From contig JADJLQ010000001.1 in the NCBI GenBank assembly GCA_016709995.1, positions 344,001 through 408,000 of the forward strand: a stretch of DNA of 64,000 bases. Reading direction: 5' to 3'. The position numbers and the translations under genes are program-made. Positions 44,120-52,899 of the stretch are shown piece by piece. Position 1 is the first letter of the stretch. Each line of letters starts with the position of its first letter. Under the pieces are notes generated by a model that saw only the letters and a program-made list of their open reading frames with translations, ran no database searches and was not told where the DNA came from. The DNA is from Saprospiraceae bacterium (GTDB lineage Bacteria > Bacteroidota > Bacteroidia > Chitinophagales > Saprospiraceae).

Positions 44120-44386
44120 CTGATAGTGCATTCCTATACTATTAAGACTCTTACAATTGAGTCTCGCAGGATCATGTATACTGCAATATTTACTTCCTCT
44201 TACCGGATTGTTGAGGCACATTCTATCTGATAATATTCACCTTCAAAAATTCGAATATTATTATGTATTTTAGACAGGATTGTGTGAATTGTTTACATGC
44301 TCAAATTCAACTCCTTGGATCTAACATGAGGTGTGGAGGGTGATAGCGTTAATTAGGACGGTGTGATTATTGAAACCGTAACCTCT

Positions 44387-44890
44387 TTATTTTTTTATAA
44401 TTTCAGCGGTTTGATCCTTGGTAAATATTCTAGGATCTATAATTGGAATCAATGCATTACTAATTATCTTATCCGCAGTATAAACCAAAAATATCCCACG
44501 TGCAGTTGAAATGCTAAGTCCGATCAGGGTAGGAAACAATTGTTCAGGGTAAGTTAGTCGATCTCCCGAATGTGTGATGACCTCATCGAAATTTAGAACC
44601 TTAACAGTGTTTTTTGTAGCCAATTTTGCTAATTCAATTTTCACGATTTTTCCTTGTTTTTCAAAAAGTGTTATTATCAATGATATTATCACATTTTTAT
44701 CGTTTGGAACCAAATTCATATTAACATCAAACTGAAATTCATAATCTTCTCTCGCAAGAGAATTAGTAAGCTCTTGAACCCTTTTTGAAAACTCCATACG
44801 TTCTACTTCAACATCCATCAAATTGAAAGTGAAACTTACTTTCTTGGGTTCTGGATTGATGGGACTAACTGATGGTGTCGTACGTGTCAT
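44387..44890 (-). CDS. SecB-like chaperone of a toxin-antitoxin-chaperone module
   Basis: A 167-residue protein with the signature C-terminal half of SecB-like TAC chaperones: YPEQLFPTLIGLSISTARGI (114-133) and a block ending NALIPIIDP (145-153), where ST.RG and LP.I.P are the conserved core. The N-terminal half (SFTFNLMDVEVERMEF, YEFQFDVNMNLVPND) gives the beta strands of the SecB fold. TAC chaperones such as M. tuberculosis Rv1957 protect their antitoxin from degradation and allow toxin neutralisation. Its ATG overlaps the stop of the toxin-antitoxin gene by four bases (44887-44890), so the two are translationally coupled. Assignment is by motif recall and context. Confidence 0.78.
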   Translation of the reverse strand: MTRTTPSVSPINPEPKKVSFTFNLMDVEVERMEFSKRVQELTNSLAREDYEFQFDVNMNLVPNDKNVIISLIITLFEKQGKIVKIELAKLATKNTVKVLNFDEVITHSGDRLTYPEQLFPTLIGLSISTARGIFLVYTADKIISNALIPIIDPRIFTKDQTAEIIKK

Positions 44891-45714
44891 ATGGCCAATT
44901 TAACAATTTCGTATTCTACATATTCAGCATCCTGAGGGGTTGTTGAAGTAAATTGAATTAATTTGCCACTTACTGGCATTGATTTATAGCCTTCAGAATT
45001 TGCACTAACAATAGTTGTTGGTACGATGTCCATTTTTGCGGAAAAGGAATTTATCCAAGATTTGGATTGATTAGTCCAAAATTCAATGGGATCAAGAAAT
45101 TCAATGGAAGGAACTTTGTCCATCATTAATCCAATTTCAATTAACTTTTTTAAAGTGAAATTGAAATTTCCATTTAAAACTTGGCTGACATAGGAACTGC
45201 TAACCCCTAATTTTGAGGCAATTTCACTTTGAGTGAAATTATTTTTAGACATGAAGGTGTCTAATTGATAATAAATTTCATTTTGATACCTTGCTAAAAG
45301 GTATTCAGGATCCTCCAGCAATTCTTCCTTGGTGAACATCGTTGAAATTATTTGGTAATTGTTTGAGAATAGATTTAAGTTGTGAGATATCAGCCTTTTG
45401 GTCAACTTTTTGCCGCCAGATATTATCATCATTCCTTGTCCGTACAAGAAATAGAATCTCAGGTGATTGGTCTTTAATTCCCAAGTAGTGAAATTTGGAA
45501 TGTCTTTTAATTGGTGAATATTCTTATGTCTGGTTCCATGATTTCCGACAAACTGGATTAATGCGTATACTCTTTTAAGTTCTTTCCGGAGGTTACCATC
45601 TTTCATTAATTCATTAACAGCGTCATCATAAAAACAAATCCCATCTCTTACTAAAGCGAAAATATTAAGGTTACATTCAAATTCATCCAGTTTCTTAACG
45701 GCAAAGGTAGGCAT
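44887..45714 (-). CDS. Fused HigB-type toxin and HigA-type antitoxin
   Basis: One 275-residue polypeptide with two parts of a type II toxin-antitoxin system. Residues about 10-105 have the RelE/HigB (Gp49-like) pattern: ALIQFVGNHG (51-60), then WELKTNHLRFYFLYGQGMMI (78-97) and GGKKLTKR (100-107). Residues about 148-200 are an XRE-type helix-turn-helix: FTQSEIASKLGVSSSYVSQV and LNGNF. A C-terminal tail of 75 residues (YKSMPVSGKLIQFTSTTPQD) could be the chaperone-addiction segment recognised by the SecB-like partner. In known TAC operons toxin and antitoxin are separate genes. The ATG at 45714 sits 5 bases from a perfect palindrome that the HTH may bind. Ribosome-dependent mRNA cleavage is the expected toxin activity. 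Confidence 0.8.
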   Translation of the reverse strand: MPTFAVKKLDEFECNLNIFALVRDGICFYDDAVNELMKDGNLRKELKRVYALIQFVGNHGTRHKNIHQLKDIPNFTTWELKTNHLRFYFLYGQGMMIISGGKKLTKRLISHNLNLFSNNYQIISTMFTKEELLEDPEYLLARYQNEIYYQLDTFMSKNNFTQSEIASKLGVSSSYVSQVLNGNFNFTLKKLIEIGLMMDKVPSIEFLDPIEFWTNQSKSWINSFSAKMDIVPTTIVSANSEGYKSMPVSGKLIQFTSTTPQDAEYVEYEIVKLAI

Positions 45715-45719
45715 TCTGT

Positions 45720-45737
45720 TTTAAGTTATAACTTAAA
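45720..45737. promoter_or_regulatory. 18-bp perfect palindrome, likely autoregulatory operator
   Basis: TTTAAGTTATAACTTAAA is self-complementary over all 18 bases and lies 5 bases upstream of the fused toxin-antitoxin start. HigA-type antitoxins repress their own promoter through such sites. The DNA-binding assignment is inferred from position and symmetry. Confidence 0.7.
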
Positions 45738-46024
45738 TTCTAATTAATTTTTTAAATCATCCGCTAATTCGACACAAAAACGAGGCAGATATGATTTAAT
45801 TTTTAATGTAAATAGTATTCAAATTCACGGTTTTACTTTGACGGTTTGGGTATAAAAATACCCACTAATTGTAACTTTAGAGACCCAAAGGATCAAAGTT
45901 TCAATAATCTCACTTTTGTAAGCAGCAATAAAAGCATTTTGAAGCCTGAAACGCGGTTTTGGAATCGAGAGGTTATTTTATTCTGTTTCCAACTTTCTGT
46001 TACCTCTTTGTTGCTCCATTTATT
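45738..46024. other. Intergenic region upstream of the toxin-antitoxin-chaperone module
   Basis: About 290 AT-rich bases. It should carry the promoter of the minus-strand module; GTTTTTGTG around 45760-45768 (minus) could be a -33 element, but no clear TAnnTTTG follows. No gene seen. Confidence 0.4.
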
Positions 46025-46059
46025 AAAAAACCCCGTAAACTTTTGATTTACAGGGTTTT
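46025..46059 (-). terminator. Terminator downstream of tRNA-Glu
   Basis: AAACCCCGTAAA pairs with TTTACAGGGTTT (one mismatch) around a short loop. On the minus strand the stem is followed by TTTTTTAATA, so it ends the tRNA-Glu transcript before the toxin-antitoxin region. Confidence 0.75.
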
Positions 46060-46083
46060 AATTATGACATTGAGTACCCTAGG

Positions 46084-46156
46084 TAGCCCGTACGGGATTC
46101 GAACCCGTGTTTCCTCCGTGAAAGGGAGGCGTCCTAGGCCTCTATACGAACGGGCC
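46084..46156 (-). tRNA. tRNA-Glu (TTC)
   Basis: A 73-nt tRNA reading GGCCCGTTCGTATAGAGGCC on the minus strand. The anticodon arm is CCTCC-CTTTCAC-GGAGG, anticodon TTC, and the T-arm is CACGGGTTCGAATCCCGT. The acceptor pairs GGCCCGT with ACGGGCT, discriminator A; no CCA encoded. It borders the accessory region that carries the TAC module. Confidence 0.95.
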
Positions 46157-46177
46157 ATATGCTCTTTCAAGCGGGTG

Positions 46178-46185
46178 CAAAAATA
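46178..46185 (-). promoter_or_regulatory. Candidate -7 element for tRNA-Glu
   Basis: TATTTTTG on the minus strand (TAnnTTTG) lies 21 bases upstream of the mature tRNA 5' end, comparable to the element before tRNA-Gly. The -33 region is weak. Confidence 0.5.
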
Positions 46186-46363
46186 ATCAGTTTTTTGAAA
46201 TATTTGTGAAATATACGCGCCAAACAGAAAAATGGTCAAACTGATTGACAAATTTGGGCTTATTAAATTGTTTTCTCAAACAAAAAACCTCCCAACACTC
46301 TAATACCTTATATTTATCTTCATCCCTCTTCTATAATCCATTTAATACTATCAGTCTACCATT

Positions 46364-47626
46364 ATGAAATCAAGTGTATTCTTCCTCACCATTGTAATGA
46401 TGGTTTTCTATTCCACCAATTTATGTGCTCAAGCCTTGGCCAATCCAATATTGCTCTGGCCATCCGGTGCTCCGGACGCCACGGGCGACTCTGACGAAGA
46501 CAAACCGGCTTTGATCCCCTTCATTCCTGAGGCCAATGTCCGAAATGGAGCAGCGGTGTTAGTGATTCCTGGGGGAGGATTTACTATTCGCGCGGTTGAT
46601 CATGAGGGAGTATTAGTAGCACAGTGGCTGAAGTCGAAGGGTATCACGGCATTTTTGCTGAGATATCGGCTGCGACCCTTATATGAGAGAAAGGATTGGT
46701 TGCTGGATAGTCAGCGAGGGATGCAATATATAAGGGCACATGCGTCTGAGTATCATATATCTACGGATAGAGTAGGGGCTGTCGGATTTTCAGCTGGAGC
46801 AAATTTAGTCGCCGACCTGGGCTTTCACCCTGCGACGGTAGATATGACTAGTCAGGATCCACTGGATCATCAAAGATCTAGGCCCGATTTTGATATTCTG
46901 GCTTATGGAGCTATGGCATTTCCACCGAATTTGGACTCAAAGGCGATAGCCGGCATTCCGCCTACTTTTATGTTTGGCACCGTCGAAGACGGAGGCAGTA
47001 TTCAAGGCATGTCAGTTTTGTTTGCAGACTTTGTAAAAAACAAAGTACCGGTCGAGACACATTTTTTCAGGAATGGAGTCCATGGTACCGGATTTGCTAT
47101 CGGAGACCCCATATTAGGTGAGTGGACACATTTATTACATAATTGGATGCTGGCCGGAGGATGGCTCACTGAAAAAGCAAGGACGGAAATAAATGGGGTG
47201 GTCAGATTGGATGGCCAGCCTTTGCTCAGAGGTATGATCGTTCTGACCCCGGTTGAAAACAAAAATGATCCTCCCGTGATCATTTATATGACCAATACCG
47301 GAACCGATGAGTTAGGCAGATTCAAGGTGATCAAATATCAAGGTCCTGTCAAAGGAAGATACAAAGTAGAGCTACGCCAGGAAGCTACCCGATGGACCAG
47401 CAATTCCAGGGATCCTTTTATGATCAGGATGATGGCAAAAGAAAGAGACAAAACCCTCTCAGATGCCGATAGACAAGCTTGGGGTGAATACCTTCGCAAA
47501 AGAGACCTTTCACCAAGTATAGACCATCAGAAAGTGTTTTCAAAACAAAGACCAGGTGATACTGGTGATTATATTATTGAGGTCGATGGCCGCAAGGATC
47601 TAAGGATAGAGGTATTCAGTAAGTGA
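46364..47626 (+). CDS. Secreted alpha/beta-hydrolase esterase with C-terminal beta domain
   Basis: A 420-residue exported protein (signal 1-23, ending TNLCAQA). The hydrolase domain (about 28-270) has the oxyanion-hole sequence VLVIPGGGFTIRAVDHEG, the nucleophile elbow VGAVGFSAGANL and a late His in RNGVHGTGFAIGD; it resembles acetyl-xylan-esterase-like and BD-FAE families. The last 150 residues are a separate beta-rich domain (INGVVRLDGQPLLRGMIVLT). It sits just upstream of GH32 on the same strand, 49 bases apart, so it may remove acyl groups from the same polysaccharide. Confidence 0.82.
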   Translation: MKSSVFFLTIVMMVFYSTNLCAQALANPILLWPSGAPDATGDSDEDKPALIPFIPEANVRNGAAVLVIPGGGFTIRAVDHEGVLVAQWLKSKGITAFLLRYRLRPLYERKDWLLDSQRGMQYIRAHASEYHISTDRVGAVGFSAGANLVADLGFHPATVDMTSQDPLDHQRSRPDFDILAYGAMAFPPNLDSKAIAGIPPTFMFGTVEDGGSIQGMSVLFADFVKNKVPVETHFFRNGVHGTGFAIGDPILGEWTHLLHNWMLAGGWLTEKARTEINGVVRLDGQPLLRGMIVLTPVENKNDPPVIIYMTNTGTDELGRFKVIKYQGPVKGRYKVELRQEATRWTSNSRDPFMIRMMAKERDKTLSDADRQAWGEYLRKRDLSPSIDHQKVFSKQRPGDTGDYIIEVDGRKDLRIEVFSK

Positions 47627-47675
47627 AAAATGAAAGATGTGAACCATATAATCTCCATATTTTAAAACTCAATTC

Positions 47676-49199
47676 ATGATAAAATACCTTTTGTTAATAG
47701 TGAATATTTGTCTGTTAGTGTCATGTAAAGAACAACAGTCAATTATAGAACGACCACATATCTATAACGAGCCCCACAGACCACAATTTCACTTCAGCCC
47801 TGAGGCTCATTGGATGAATGATCCTAATGGCTTAGTTTATTATGATGGAGAATACCATTTATTCTACCAATATTATCCGGAGGATATCGTATGGGGCCCG
47901 ATGCATTGGGGGCATGCGGTGAGTAGAGACATGATACACTGGAGCCATTTGCCCATTGCCTTATACCCGGATTCTTTAGGGCTCATATTTTCGGGTTCTG
48001 CGGTGATCGACCAAGACAATACGGCCGGTTTTGGCAAAGATGCTATGGTGGCAATTTTCACTCATCATAATATGGACTTAGAAAAAGCTGGTAGCAAAAT
48101 ATTTCAGAATCAATCTATAGCTTACTCTACCGACAGAGGCAGGACCTTTACAAAGTTTGATGGTAATCCGGTGATTAAAAATCCCGGGATCAAAGACTTC
48201 AGAGACCCTAAGGTCCGCTGGGACGACACTCATCATCAATGGGTCATGGTCTTTGCGGCCTATGACAAAGCGCTCTTTTACACCTCTAAAAATCTCAAGG
48301 ACTGGCGTAAATCCGGAGAGTTTGGTATCCCGGGAGATACCAGGTTGTGGGAGTGTCCGGATTTGTTTCCAATCAAAGTAGAGGAGACAGGCGATATAAA
48401 ATGGATATTAATTACCTCTATTCAAAAAGACGCACCTAATGGAGGTACTGCCACCAGTTATTTTGTAGGTGATTTTGATGGAGCGGTTTTCAAAGGCGAC
48501 ACTGCTAAACAATATTGGTTGGATTATGGCAAAGACAATTATGCTTTTGTCACCTGGAATAATGTACCCGATGATCGGACCTTAGGGATTGGTTGGATGA
48601 GTAACTGGCAATATGCCCAAAAAGTACCGACTGAAAAATGGAGGAGTGCCACGACCCTGCCCAGATCATTAAGCCTACACTTCGACGGGACTGAATTTTC
48701 CCTGAGATCAATGCCTGTAGCTGAAATAGAGCAACTATATGAAAAACCAATAATATTAAGTCCTGCAATTATTAAGGATAAACTCCTGGTGTCCCAGGAT
48801 ACTATCTGTAACCAATGTGTATTGGATCTTCAATTCAAGAAACCTACGACAGGGGTAATAAAAATAAGGATTGCAAATAGCCTTGATGAATCAATCACTG
48901 TAGGATACAATATCACCTCTAACCAGTATTTTATCGACAGATCTTCTTCAGGAGCAAGCGATTTCAGCAAAGATTTTGTCGGGGTACATCTGGCCACATG
49001 CAATTATCAAACTGACACCATACAGATGAAAATCTTTTTGGACAAGTCTTCCATTGAGTTATTTGCTGATGATGGGCGCACTGTCATGACGGACATCATG
49101 TTTCCTTCAATACCCTATTCCAATATTGAAATATTTGGGGATTCAATAGCATTGGTGAAAGGGAGGATTCATCCACTTCGTTCTATTTGGCGGCAATAG
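47676..49199 (+). CDS. GH32 levanase/inulinase-type fructosidase lipoprotein
   Basis: A 507-residue surface or periplasmic lipoprotein (signal with CLLVSC, Cys 14). GH32 motifs are complete: nucleophile Asp in AHWMNDPNGLVYYDGEYHLF, the stabilising Asp in KDFRDPKVRW, and the acid/base Glu in RLWECPDLFPI. The C-terminal beta-sandwich (from about 370) is present (SSIELFADDGRTVMTDIMFP). It hydrolyses beta-2,6 or beta-2,1 fructans. Together with the SusC/SusD genes 420 bases downstream and the esterase upstream it forms a plausible fructan utilisation locus, though no hybrid two-component sensor is in view. Confidence 0.95.
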   Translation: MIKYLLLIVNICLLVSCKEQQSIIERPHIYNEPHRPQFHFSPEAHWMNDPNGLVYYDGEYHLFYQYYPEDIVWGPMHWGHAVSRDMIHWSHLPIALYPDSLGLIFSGSAVIDQDNTAGFGKDAMVAIFTHHNMDLEKAGSKIFQNQSIAYSTDRGRTFTKFDGNPVIKNPGIKDFRDPKVRWDDTHHQWVMVFAAYDKALFYTSKNLKDWRKSGEFGIPGDTRLWECPDLFPIKVEETGDIKWILITSIQKDAPNGGTATSYFVGDFDGAVFKGDTAKQYWLDYGKDNYAFVTWNNVPDDRTLGIGWMSNWQYAQKVPTEKWRSATTLPRSLSLHFDGTEFSLRSMPVAEIEQLYEKPIILSPAIIKDKLLVSQDTICNQCVLDLQFKKPTTGVIKIRIANSLDESITVGYNITSNQYFIDRSSSGASDFSKDFVGVHLATCNYQTDTIQMKIFLDKSSIELFADDGRTVMTDIMFPSIPYSNIEIFGDSIALVKGRIHPLRSIWRQ

Positions 49200-49620
49200 C
49201 CAAACCAATGTTGACAATTGCTCTACAGTATATAATATTGATTTTACTATTACGGCAATAGATTTTGGTGTTTAATTTTGCTAAATCTTTAAAATAATGC
49301 ACTATAACGTTGTATATATTTACTAATAAAGTATAAAAAATTGTATTTGTGTTATTTGATTACAAATTTGGCAAAAATTTGTGTATTGGATTTAAAATAT
49401 ATATTTCGATATTATCAATATATTATTTTAAAAAATACTACTTCTGTAAAATGACAAATCGTAGAGGGTAACTATTTGATACACAATCACCTAAATGGCC
49501 ATTTTCGTGTCTAATTTTTCTTAGTAGGTCTTAAAAAATTAAAAATTTTTAAATAGGCCAATGTGTAGAATAATATATAACAAATTAACGTATATTTAAC
49601 ATTACAAAAAATCATTTTGC
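49200..49620. other. AT-rich intergenic region upstream of susC
   Basis: About 420 bases, very AT-rich. It holds an exact 8-bp inverted repeat (49362-49382) and should carry the susCD promoter and long leader. No gene seen. Confidence 0.5.
49362..49382. promoter_or_regulatory. Inverted repeat, possible operator for susCD
   Basis: ACAAATTT (49362-49369), spacer GGCAA, AAATTTGT (49375-49382). It lies 240 bases upstream of the susC start. Regulatory role is inferred. Confidence 0.35.
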
Positions 49621-52600
49621 ATGAATACTAAACCTTATTTTAAAAAAGCCGGGCAGATCTTTTTTGCCCTGTTGATTTTTACTACAGGGCTTTTTGCCCA
49701 ACGTACCATCTCTGGTAAAATATTGGCCGGAGACGACAAGTCAGGATTGATCGGAGCTACAGTGGTAGTCAAAGGCACTACTAACGGAACCAGTACAGAT
49801 TTTGACGGTAACTTCACGCTATCTGTACCTAATGATGCAAGCACTTTGGTGGTCTCTTCTGTGGGCTTTCTGACCAGAGAGGTAGATATTGCCTCTGTAA
49901 ACACGGTTCGAGGTTACGCTCCCCGTCGATGTCAGCACATTGGAAGAAATAGTGGTCACAGGCTACGCCTCACAACGAAAAAAAGACATTACCGGAGCCG
50001 TCACGGTAGTCAGCGCCAAAGAACTTACAGCAGTGCCGACAGCGAGTGTCACCCAAATGTTACAGGGTCGGGCAGCCGGAGTCAATATCGGAAATGACAA
50101 TTCTCCGGGAGGAGGTACGATGGTGCGGATCCGAGGATTCGGTTCTATCAATAACAATAGCCCACTGTTTGTCATTGATGGAGTACCGACTCAAGGTACA
50201 CTCAATCAGTTGAATCCCAATGATATAGAATCCATGCAGATATTAAAGGATGCTTCCGCTGCGTCCATCTATGGTGCGAGAGCTACCAATGGGGTGGTGA
50301 TCATTACCACTAAAAAGGGAAAAGTTGGCGAACCGAGCATCACTTTCGACTACTATACAGGAACACAAAAGCCTGGCCGCCAACTCGATTTATTGAATAC
50401 TCAACAGCTAGGTCAATATTTGTATCTGGCAGATATAGGAGCTGGTAAAAATCCTTCCGTCAATTCTCCTTCTGCACAATACAAATTTGGTCCGAGTGGC
50501 GAACAGACCATTGCTGATTATATCTATCCTAATGTTTACGGTTCTTTGCCGTCCAACTTTACCTATACCAACGATATCGCGGACCCTAATTTGGGTAAGA
50601 CTGCTTTTAATATTACCAAGGCCAATAAGGAAGGTACCAATTGGCAAGATGTCATTTTTGACCCCGCCTCTATCTCAAACTACCAATTGGGCGCCAGTGG
50701 AGGTACCAACAGGGGAAAATTTTCTATATCGGCGAATTATTTCAAGCAGGATGGAATCCTTAAATATACTCAATATGACAGGTATTCTATCCGGGCAAAT
50801 ACGGAGTTTAATAGAGGTAAACTGACTTTCGGTGAAAACTTCACTTATGCTTATGATGAAAGACAGGGGATCGCCAATAATAATGAATCCAATCCTATTA
50901 TGTTTGCTATCAGGGTACATCCTATTATCCCGGTGTTTGATATCACAGGTGGTCCTGTAGAATTGGGTGGTACCAATACCTCACCTTACAATGGATTTGC
51001 AGGAAGTCGTGGAGTCAATCTTGGTAATGCCCCCAATCCTCTTGCCAGGTTGTATCGTGAAAAAGACAATATTACTAAAGGCAATCACATGTTTGGAAAT
51101 GTATTTGCAGAAGTAGACATTCTTCCAAATTTGAAAGCTCGTACTAGCCTGGGTTTAGAATATAATCTATATAACCGGTCTGAATATTTCCACCGTGATA
51201 TTGAAGCTGCAGAGCCAAGAAATGCCAATAGTTTAAATGTGTTGAGCAATACGGATAATTCTTTGACCTGGTTCAATACTTTAAATTATAACCGAAAGTT
51301 TGGAGTACATAGTTTTAATCTTTTGGTGGGAACAGAAGCAGTGACCACTTATGGAGTGGGTTTTTTAGCTAGTAGAAGTTCATTTGCATTTGATGATTTG
51401 GATTATAGATATTTGGATGCCGGATCTGCAGCTGGTCTGAATAATTCCGGGGCTGGGGCTACACGAAGCGCTTTGTTCTCTCAATTTGGTAAGGTAAATT
51501 ATTCTTACAAGGACCTGATTTTAGCGGATGCTACCTTAAGAAGGGATGGATCTTCGCGTTTTTCTGCCAACAATCGATGGGCGATTTTTCCAGCTTTTTC
51601 TGTGGGATTGAGGCTCTCAGAATTAGATTTTATGAAAAATGTGTCGTTTGTGGATGAATTAAAAGTGCGGGCAGGATGGGGTAAAACCGGCAATCAACTC
51701 ATACCCAATGTGTACAATGCATATACGCTGTACGCTCCTGATCCAATCAATAATGCTTACGATATCAATGGTACAGGTTCTACTATCGTAGGTGGTTTTG
51801 ACCTGGTCCAATTTGGAAACTCCAATGGTAAATGGGAGACCAATACTTCCACTAACATTGGATTTGATGCGGTTTTATTAAAAAATAAATTGGAAGTGGT
51901 ATTTGATTGGTACAATCGTATCACCACAGATATGCTCACCCAGATTTCTCCTCCACGTACTGCAGGTAGTGGTACGGTACCCTATACCAACATCGGTGAA
52001 ATTCGAAATCGTGGAGTAGATCTTGGTCTTAACTTTAGGGACCAGATTGGCGAATTTAGATATCAGGTTGGTGTCAATGTTGCCCATTATAAAAACGAAG
52101 TGCTGAAACTCAATAACGATCCTAATGCTACAGTATTTGGTTTTGCAACCAGGTTACCTGCGATTTCTGCCACGAAAGCAGGTTTGCCTATCGCCAGTTA
52201 TTATGGTTATATCGTAGATGGAGTGATCAAAGATCAGGCTGAAGCAGATGCAGCTCCAAAGTTTGGCACCTATACCAAGGAAGGTACTTTCAAATTTAGG
52301 GATATCAATGGAGACAATAAAATTACCGCTGCAGACAGAACAATCATTGGTGATCCACATCCAGACTTCACCTATGGGTTGAATCTAAATTTAGGGTATA
52401 AAAATTTTGATCTAACTATGTTCGCTCAGGGATCCCAGGGCAATGAAATCTTTAATTACGTGCGCTATTGGACAGACTTCAACACCTTTCAGGGTAATAG
52501 ATCTATTGAATTATTAAATGATTCCTGGAAGAAATCAGGAGATATTGCCAAGTTGCCAAGACTTAACTCCGGGGATGCCACCAGTCAGCAGATCTCCAGT

Positions 52601-52873
52601 TATTTTATTGAAGATGGATCTTATATGAGGATCAAAAATGTGCAATTGACTTATTCAATTCCAAATCATTTGACCAGTAGAGTAGGTATCAGCAACGCAC
52701 AGATTTACCTCCAGGGACAGAATCTGCTCACACTGACCAAATATACTGGCCTTGACCCAGATATCAACCTCAGAACTTCGGGCAATGACAATCAGGATAT
52801 CCATATGGGGATTGATGAAGGTGCATACCCTGTAGCCAAATCATTTCTGATTGGAGCGCGCTTATCTTTTTAA
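49621..52873 (+). CDS. susC: SusC-type TonB-dependent receptor, frameshifted
   Basis: An outer-membrane glycan importer of about 1080 residues. The first frame has the signal peptide (ending TTGLFAQ) and the carboxypeptidase-regulatory-like domain (ISGKILAGDDKSGLIGATVV); the second has the TonB-box-like region LEEIVVTGYASQRKKDITGA, the plug (GVNIGNDNSPGGGTMVRIRG) and the barrel, ending SFLIGARLSF. The shift is at about 49905-49912: one extra base, or two missing, in GGTTCGAGG, so unlike other shifts here it is not in a homopolymer. With SusD it should import oligosaccharides, probably fructans given GH32 upstream. Confidence 0.9.
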
Positions 52874-52899
52874 TTCTCATCACTTTAATAATCATTGAA

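Noticed and set aside
44027..44221. 64-codon minus-strand frame with CxxPxxxSKYC-like residues
   Set aside because: It overlaps the duplicated fucosidase fragment and the hairpin, and I could not tie it to any family.
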